17,340 nt of DNA from CAZGWJ01 sp964529445. GTDB taxonomy: Bacteria > Oederibacteriota > Muellerivitia > Muellerivitales > Muellerivitaceae. The position numbers and the translations under genes are program-made. The stretch spans positions 1-17,340 of the forward strand of contig CAZGWJ010000058.1 in assembly GCA_964529445.1 (NCBI GenBank), written 5' to 3'. The notes below the pieces were generated by a model. That model was given only the letters and a program-made list of their open reading frames with translations. It searched no databases and was not told the origin of the DNA. The stretch's first letter is position 1, and the number at the start of each line of letters is the position of its first letter. Below are positions 12,545 to 17,340 of the stretch, one piece after another.

Positions 12545-13588
12545 ATGGACATCGTCATCCTGCGCCTTGACCGGATCGGGGACTTCATCCTCGGCATACC
12601 CGCGTACCGCGCCTTGCGTCGTGCCCGGCCGGACGACCGGATCACGGCTGTCGTTTCGCCCCGGGTGAAGGATCTGGCTGAGGCATGCCCCTATTTCAAC
12701 GAGGTTGTCCTTTTCGAGGCGGCCTGGCTCGAGCCGGGCCGGGGATTCCGGGATCGTTGGGGTTCGGCCATGAGACTGGTGCGCTTCCTCCGCTCCTTGA
12801 AGCCCGACTGGGTCCTGGACTTTCGCGACCAGAGCCGCATGGACCCCTGGGTGACGGGCCTATCCGGTGCCCGATTGCGTGCCGGGTTCGACTTGGGTTT
12901 CCCCTCCTCCTTGTTTCTCAATCGGGCCGTCCCATCCCCGCCTTCCGGCATGCATCGGTTGGAAAGGAATCTTTCCTTATTAAGGGGGTTGGGCATCCCG
13001 GCGGGGGATGCGACGCTCGAGATGTGGGAGGATAACAGGGACCGCAAGACCGCCCTGGCGCACCTGTCCCGCCAGGAGGCCCTCCCGGGCACTCCCCGGA
13101 TTGCGGTGCATATCGGGGCCGCCACCCCGTCCAAGCAATGGAAGGCCGACGATTTTTCCATGCTCGTCCAGGAAATGATGGCGCAGTTCCAGGCCGAGGT
13201 CCTTCTGATGGGGGGCGTGGAGGAGGGCGAGACCGCGCGGGACGTCCTGGAAGGCCTGAAGGGCCCCGTCCTGAACCTGGTGGGCAGGGTTTCCTTGCGA
13301 CAATCCGCGGCGCTGTTGAGGACCTGTTCGGTCTTCGTCGGTGGCGACTCCGGCCTGGGTCATCTGGCCGCCGCCTGCGGAATACCCGTGGTGTGCCTCT
13401 TCTCGGGGGCCAACGAACCGGAGGTCTGGAGACCCTGGGGGGATCGCGTGAAGGTCCTCGGCGCGAGACCCGATTGCTCCCCCTGCAAGGCGCAGCGCTG
13501 TTCGCGGACCGACGGGTATTTCTGCATGGATGACATCCGGGTCGAGGATGTCCTCGAGGCGGTTCGCGGTTTCCTCCACCCGGCATGA
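12545..13588 (+). CDS. Glycosyltransferase family 9 (heptosyltransferase-type)
   Basis: A 347-residue GT-B enzyme of the GT9 family. The start MDIVILRLDRIGDFILGIPA is the classic N-terminal motif, with the aspartate (D13) that acts as base in WaaC/WaaF. The C-terminal half has VHIGAATPSKQWKADDF (188-204), GRVSLRQSAALLRTCSVFVG (247-266) and GDSGLGHLAAACGIPVVCLF (267-286), the nucleotide-sugar site. The Cys-rich end (C311, C314, C319, C327) is typical of the family. GT9 enzymes add heptose (from ADP-heptose) or another sugar to the lipopolysaccharide core at the cytoplasmic face of the inner membrane. It is divergent from the DksA-like gene with 177 bases between starts; no convincing promoter or strong Shine-Dalgarno sequence is seen. 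The exact sugar and acceptor are unknown. Confidence 0.9.
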   Translation: MDIVILRLDRIGDFILGIPAYRALRRARPDDRITAVVSPRVKDLAEACPYFNEVVLFEAAWLEPGRGFRDRWGSAMRLVRFLRSLKPDWVLDFRDQSRMDPWVTGLSGARLRAGFDLGFPSSLFLNRAVPSPPSGMHRLERNLSLLRGLGIPAGDATLEMWEDNRDRKTALAHLSRQEALPGTPRIAVHIGAATPSKQWKADDFSMLVQEMMAQFQAEVLLMGGVEEGETARDVLEGLKGPVLNLVGRVSLRQSAALLRTCSVFVGGDSGLGHLAAACGIPVVCLFSGANEPEVWRPWGDRVKVLGARPDCSPCKAQRCSRTDGYFCMDDIRVEDVLEAVRGFLHPA

Positions 13589-13649
13589 CGACGAACTGGC
13601 CCCCGGACCTCAGGATCGACCGTTATTTTAGATGAGGGGATCAATGGTT

Positions 13650-13685
13650 CCCTCTCCCGCTTGCGGGAGAGGGCAGGGTGAGGGG
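13650..13685. repeat. REP-like GC-rich hairpin repeat, copy B
   Basis: ccctctcccgc (13650-13660) and gcgggagaggg (13663-13673) form a perfect 11-bp stem with a 2-base tt centre, followed by cagggtgagggg. The 3' half matches the copy near 346-371. It lies about 60 bp after the GT9 gene and could serve as its transcript end, though no T-run follows. Confidence 0.75.
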
Positions 13686-13832
13686 TTCCTATCCCTGGCT
13701 CGTATTGTGAAAGCAACGATGCACCTTCCGCACAATCGCTGGCACAAAACGGGGGTTGAAGCACTTAACGATTGAACGTTCGGGCGTCCCGTATTCTCAT
13801 ATTCGCTCCATCCCGTGAAACAGGAGCGAGCC

Positions 13833-14384
13833 GTGGAACACTCCCGCATTCCCATCCTTCCTTTGGATGATCCCCAGGCGCTCCTCGGCGCCTTCAAGAC
13901 CCATCTTCCCGTCTACTCCTTGCGCGCGGCGGCGGGGAAGTTCGGCAACGGCGAGGCCGTGGAACCGGAAGGGTGGGTGGAGGTTCCCGACCGGAAGCTC
14001 GACTCGGGTATGTTCGTCGCCCGTGTCGAGGGGCATTCCATGGAGCCGAGGATCCCCGACGGTTCGCTGGGGGTTTTTCGGGCAAACCCCCAGGGCACCC
14101 GGCAGGGGAAGACCGTCCTGGCCCAATGGCGGGGGCCGGCGGATCCGGAGACGGGCGGCTCCTTCGCGGTCAAGGTCTACGAGTCGCAGAAGGCCTACGG
14201 TCCCGACGGTCATTGGACCCACGAGGCGGTGCGGCTGAAGCCGGTGAACCCGGAATTCCCGCCACTGGATTTCACCCTGGAGGATGGGGAGTTCCTCAAG
14301 GTCCTGGCGGAATACGTGGGGATCGTCGAGCCGGTCAAGGTTCCCCCGGCATCGATCGAGGGCGATCGGCGACATAGCCCATAA
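13833..14384 (+). CDS. Stand-alone S24 (LexA/UmuD-type) peptidase
   Basis: A 183-residue protein consisting almost only of an S24 serine-lysine peptidase domain. The nucleophile S69 is in VEGHSMEPRIPDGS (65-78) and the general base K114 in SFAVKVYES (110-118). An Ala-Gly pair in LRAAAGKFG (30-38) sits where LexA and related proteins cut themselves. The N-terminus is only about 30 residues and has no helix-turn-helix, so it is not a classic LexA or phage repressor; it is closer to UmuD-like or stand-alone S24 proteins. GTG 13833-13835 has AGGAG six bases upstream; a GTG at 13815 would add six residues but has no such signal. Upstream there is an 8-bp palindrome GAACGTTC (13774-13781). It may respond to DNA damage (inference). 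Confidence 0.82.
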   Translation: MEHSRIPILPLDDPQALLGAFKTHLPVYSLRAAAGKFGNGEAVEPEGWVEVPDRKLDSGMFVARVEGHSMEPRIPDGSLGVFRANPQGTRQGKTVLAQWRGPADPETGGSFAVKVYESQKAYGPDGHWTHEAVRLKPVNPEFPPLDFTLEDGEFLKVLAEYVGIVEPVKVPPASIEGDRRHSP

Positions 14385-14559
14385 GGTCCGGTAATACGCC
14401 CGGATTGATGGATGACACGCGGGATGGGATGTATACCGGTTCAACCATCGTTATTGAGGTCCGAAAGGTATCCTCGGATGGGCGTCTATATATGGTAGTA
14501 TTCCATCGTGGGACTAAAGCGTTTTGGTAGATTGGTCGTACTTCAAGAAGGCAAAGAGT

Positions 14560-17340
14560 ATGTCCCGAGGGCAGTCGAATATATTGAGGAAGTCCCGACC
14601 CGGTCAGCGCACCTCTGCGCCGCTCCCTGCTTCGGTTTGCATCCTTCTCCTGTGCCTCCTGGCCCCGGTCGCGTCCCGGGCCGCAACGTTGACCAAGTCG
14701 GTGGACAACAACACCCCCAAGGTCGGTCTTGATACCTTCCGTTACTACGTCACCTATGACAACCCCGGGGGTTCCTCGACCAGCACGATCATTCGGGACG
14801 TTGTGCCTGCCGGGGTTTCCGTAGTTGGGATCAGTTCCGGTGGGACGCAATCAGGCACCACGATCACCTGGAATCTGGGTGCCGTCTCGTGCTCCAACAA
14901 CACGGTTACGCTGAACGCGCGACTGGATACGCGCGGATCATGGGGCTATTGGTCGGATGTTTCCGCTTCCGATAACGTCTGGGCGACCTCGCAGGTCGAC
15001 AGTTTCACGACGGCGGAAAGCAACTGGTTCTACATGGATGTCCTGCAGGGCTTCTCGATCAGCACGGTGAACTTCGTGCGGGTCTATGCCGAATGGCACG
15101 CACCCGGGGTCGGTACCGATCGGACGGTGCTGGGCTTCTCCAACGATGGGGATGAGGCCACCCGTGAGGGTTCTGTCACCCTGACCGCCGGACAGGGACA
15201 GGCCAATGACGTGATCGAGATGTGGGACATTACCGGCGCCTCTTCCTGGAACCTGGACCGCATTCAGCTTTTGCGGATTTACGCCGAGCACGACTGGCAG
15301 AACATGACCCCCACCGCCTACATCGACCGTCTTTACACGGTGGTGGCGTTCCAGTCCTGCGGCCGTCAGGTGTATTTCGACGTCGTGGCCACACGCACCC
15401 TGGCCAACGGGGCCATCGTGAACAACAGCGCTTCCGTCACGGCGGGGGGTGTCGGATCTTACAACTCCAATAACGTCGCGGTAACGGTCAGGGCACCGCG
15501 ACTTTCCATCTCCAAGTCGGCGTCTCCCACCATGGTTCTGCCGGGGGATACGGTGGTTTACATTATCGATTATTCCGTCCAGGCGCCGGGCTACAGCCTA
15601 TTTGATGATTTCGACAGCAACTTCGGAAGCGGAGACGAAGTGATCCCGGGTTGGACCAGTTCATCGAACACCAACGACGAATGGATCAATCAGAACGGGG
15701 TCATCTGGAACAACGGGAGGCAGTATTACAACCTTTACCGCGACGACATGCCGCTCATGTCCGACGGAACCTATTCGATGGATTTCCTGCTCGGGACGGC
15801 TGGAAGCGGCAACACAGCCCTGATGTTCCTCTACGTGCCCGCGGAGGACAAGGGGTACAAATCCAAGATCTACAACGATGGTTCCGGTAACTACTTCGTG
15901 GATTTCCAGACCCTTCCGGCTTGGCAGCAGATCTGCGGCAACGCCCCTCTTCCGGGTTTCAACCCGAACGTCTGGCACAATCTCAAGGTGGTGGTGCGCA
16001 ATTATGTCTTCTACGCCTATGTAGACAATGTCCTGATGCTTTCCTGCAACGACCCTACCAATTACGCCAAGCGGCCCGGTTTGGCGGGGATCTACAACGA
16101 CGGTGGAGGTGCCCAGTACGATAATTATCGTATTGGCGATGACCTCAATGCCGTCAATGTGCGTATCACGGATACTCTCCAGGCTGGAATGGTCTATGCG
16201 GGAGCCACGCCATCCGCCGTCCAGTCCGGCTCTCTTCTCACCTGGAATCTAGGAACCATGGGCGGGGGTCAGCAGGGACAGGTCGTCTATCGGGCGGTCG
16301 TGCCCTCTGGTGCCGCCGCAGGGACCACGATCCCCAACCTGGCGCTTGCCGGAGCCGATAACGCCCAGGTTACCCTTTCGAACAACGCCGTTATCACGGT
16401 CGTTTCTCCCTTCACCAAAACGGCCGCCTCGACAACCGTTCCGGCGGGTTCCAACGTGACCTATACGCTGGTTTACCAGGCTCCTGGTGGAGGGGCTGTT
16501 ATCACCGATGATTTTGGAGACGGAACATGGGTGGGCAGGTGGATCACCCATTCCAAACGCCCTGGCGATTGGGTGGAATCGGGGGGCAGGATCACCTTCA
16601 ACCAATGGGGGACCGAGTCGTTCACCGCCGTGGGCACGGACGGAGTCAACGGGACGGTTTCCGCCGACCTGCAACTGCCCGTCGGCAACAACACGGGCTT
16701 CACCCTGGGAAGCCAGGGAGAGGCGTTCTACGCCGTGGTCTACAACTGCGGGTACGGCAATCCCAACGACGATTCGGTGAGACTCCTTTATTACACCAAT
16801 ACCAGCGCCACGCCCGTCACTGTCGCCGAACTGACGGGGCTGGCGTTCCAGCCGACGGCGCCTTCGGGGACCGTTCCCGTCAGGGTGACGCGCGGCGGCA
16901 ACCAGTTCTTCGTCTACTACAACAACGCCTTGATCACGACATTCACAGACCCCTTGAACCGCCTGCCGAACACCGGGACCCAGGGCCTTTTCACTTCTTC
17001 CAACGGGGCGATCTTCGACAACTTCCGCTGGGAGCCCAACCGGGTCGGCACCATCCTGACCGACACGGTCCCCGCCAACATGACCTATGTTTCCTCGAGT
17101 CCGGCGGCGGCGGTCACCGCCAGCCCCATCACATGGAACATGGCGGACGTGGCGCCGGGAACGCGCGTGACCGTCACCATGGTCCTGCAGGTGAACTCCG
17201 GGGCGCCGTCGGGCCCGATCACCAACTGCGCGGCACGCCGCTTCCTGGGTGGCGCTGTGACGACTGCTTGCGCCGTGATCACGGTTTCGGGCGCCGCGAC
17301 TCCAACGCCGACACCTACCCATACGCGTACCCCCACGAAC
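14560..17340 (+). CDS. Large secreted DUF11-repeat surface protein with inserted beta-sandwich domains (N-terminal part)
   Basis: The frame is open from ATG 14560-14562 to the window end: 927 codons, gene incomplete. A signal peptide is evident (basic start, hydrophobic LPASVCILLLCLLAPVA at about 22-38, likely cleavage after SRA at 41). Three DUF11-type modules follow. Their signatures are the KS/KT start (TLTKSVD, SISKSAS, FTKTAAS), YxVxY with Asn/Pro/Gly, then IRDVVPAGV, ITDTLQAGMVY or LTDTVPANMTY, and TWNLG/TWNM. Each is interrupted by 140-185 residues that look like a jelly-roll or LamG-like sandwich (about 127-267, 346-527, 648-827; e.g. LFDDFDSNFG, ITDDFGDGTW, AIFDNFRWEP). The visible end, TPTPTPTHTRTPT, is a Pro/Thr-rich linker. 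It is probably an adhesin or outer-surface protein. AAGAAGG lies about nine bases upstream of the ATG. Confidence 0.8.
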   Translation, partial: MSRGQSNILRKSRPGQRTSAPLPASVCILLLCLLAPVASRAATLTKSVDNNTPKVGLDTFRYYVTYDNPGGSSTSTIIRDVVPAGVSVVGISSGGTQSGTTITWNLGAVSCSNNTVTLNARLDTRGSWGYWSDVSASDNVWATSQVDSFTTAESNWFYMDVLQGFSISTVNFVRVYAEWHAPGVGTDRTVLGFSNDGDEATREGSVTLTAGQGQANDVIEMWDITGASSWNLDRIQLLRIYAEHDWQNMTPTAYIDRLYTVVAFQSCGRQVYFDVVATRTLANGAIVNNSASVTAGGVGSYNSNNVAVTVRAPRLSISKSASPTMVLPGDTVVYIIDYSVQAPGYSLFDDFDSNFGSGDEVIPGWTSSSNTNDEWINQNGVIWNNGRQYYNLYRDDMPLMSDGTYSMDFLLGTAGSGNTALMFLYVPAEDKGYKSKIYNDGSGNYFVDFQTLPAWQQICGNAPLPGFNPNVWHNLKVVVRNYVFYAYVDNVLMLSCNDPTNYAKRPGLAGIYNDGGGAQYDNYRIGDDLNAVNVRITDTLQAGMVYAGATPSAVQSGSLLTWNLGTMGGGQQGQVVYRAVVPSGAAAGTTIPNLALAGADNAQVTLSNNAVITVVSPFTKTAASTTVPAGSNVTYTLVYQAPGGGAVITDDFGDGTWVGRWITHSKRPGDWVESGGRITFNQWGTESFTAVGTDGVNGTVSADLQLPVGNNTGFTLGSQGEAFYAVVYNCGYGNPNDDSVRLLYYTNTSATPVTVAELTGLAFQPTAPSGTVPVRVTRGGNQFFVYYNNALITTFTDPLNRLPNTGTQGLFTSSNGAIFDNFRWEPNRVGTILTDTVPANMTYVSSSPAAAVTASPITWNMADVAPGTRVTVTMVLQVNSGAPSGPITNCAARRFLGGAVTTACAVITVSGAATPTPTPTHTRTPTN

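Noticed and set aside
13774..13781. GAACGTTC upstream of the S24 gene as an SOS box
   Set aside because: The Gram-positive-type LexA box has four bases between GAAC and GTTC; here there are none, and an 8-bp palindrome alone is weak evidence.
14385..14559. A riboswitch or small gene ahead of the DUF11 protein
   Set aside because: Short AT-rich blocks (tatata at 14487-14492) and a few imperfect repeats are visible, but no known riboswitch core or clear promoter pair could be supported.
16249..17322. Long - strand open frame (357 codons) opposite the DUF11 protein
   Set aside because: Its translation is Arg/Gly-rich without motifs, and the opposite strand encodes a coherent signal peptide plus DUF11 modules over 927 codons.

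Overview
The window is a GC-rich, gene-dense stretch of bacterial chromosome. A GT9 (LPS heptosyltransferase-type) glycosyltransferase, a MacB/FtsX-type permease and signal-peptide-bearing surface proteins suggest a Gram-negative envelope. Three cobalamin-binding-type radical SAM enzymes, proline/threonine-rich linkers in the exported proteins, a DksA-like protein with a histone-H1-like tail, and many short intergenic repeats suggest an anaerobic, mostly uncultured lineage (Elusimicrobiota-like or a similar candidate phylum). That placement is an inference; no rRNA or other marker gene is present.

Layout: 1-313 is the end of an ABC-transporter permease. 484-1082 is a mazEF-like toxin-antitoxin (TA) pair on the + strand. 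1111-2846 (- strand) is an SDR epimerase/reductase followed by a translationally coupled SAM methyltransferase. 2944-3596 (- strand) is a second TA pair, AbrB-like antitoxin plus PIN toxin, with a palindromic operator. 3663-11693 is a long run of - strand genes. In transcription order these are an exported NHL beta-propeller protein, radical SAM 3, a UDP-glucuronate decarboxylase-like SDR, radical SAM 2 (unusual CX13CX2C cluster motif), a small membrane-anchored protein and radical SAM 1. 11849-12367 is a DksA/TraR-type regulator with its own promoter and terminator. 12545-13588 is the GT9 glycosyltransferase and 13833-14384 a stand-alone S24 (LexA/UmuD-type) peptidase. 14560 to the window end is the first 927 residues of a large secreted protein built from DUF11 modules with beta-sandwich-like insertions.

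No gene-free stretch exceeds 300 bases. The larger gaps are not empty. All four gaps longer than 150 bp inside the radical SAM run hold the same kind of element: two arms of about three 8-bp units in inverted orientation, 40-115 bp apart. The unit sequence differs between elements but matches between the two arms of one element. Two further gaps hold copies of a GC-rich REP-like hairpin repeat.

How the genes may work together (inference): the radical SAM enzymes, the UXS-like enzyme, the epimerase/methyltransferase pair and the GT9 enzyme suit synthesis or tailoring of an envelope glycan or lipid. The two TA pairs, the REP-like repeats and the inverted octamer elements mark the region as accessory and rearrangement-prone. 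The strongest candidates for something undescribed are the octamer-arm elements, the expanded radical SAM cluster motif and the nested-domain architecture of the surface protein.
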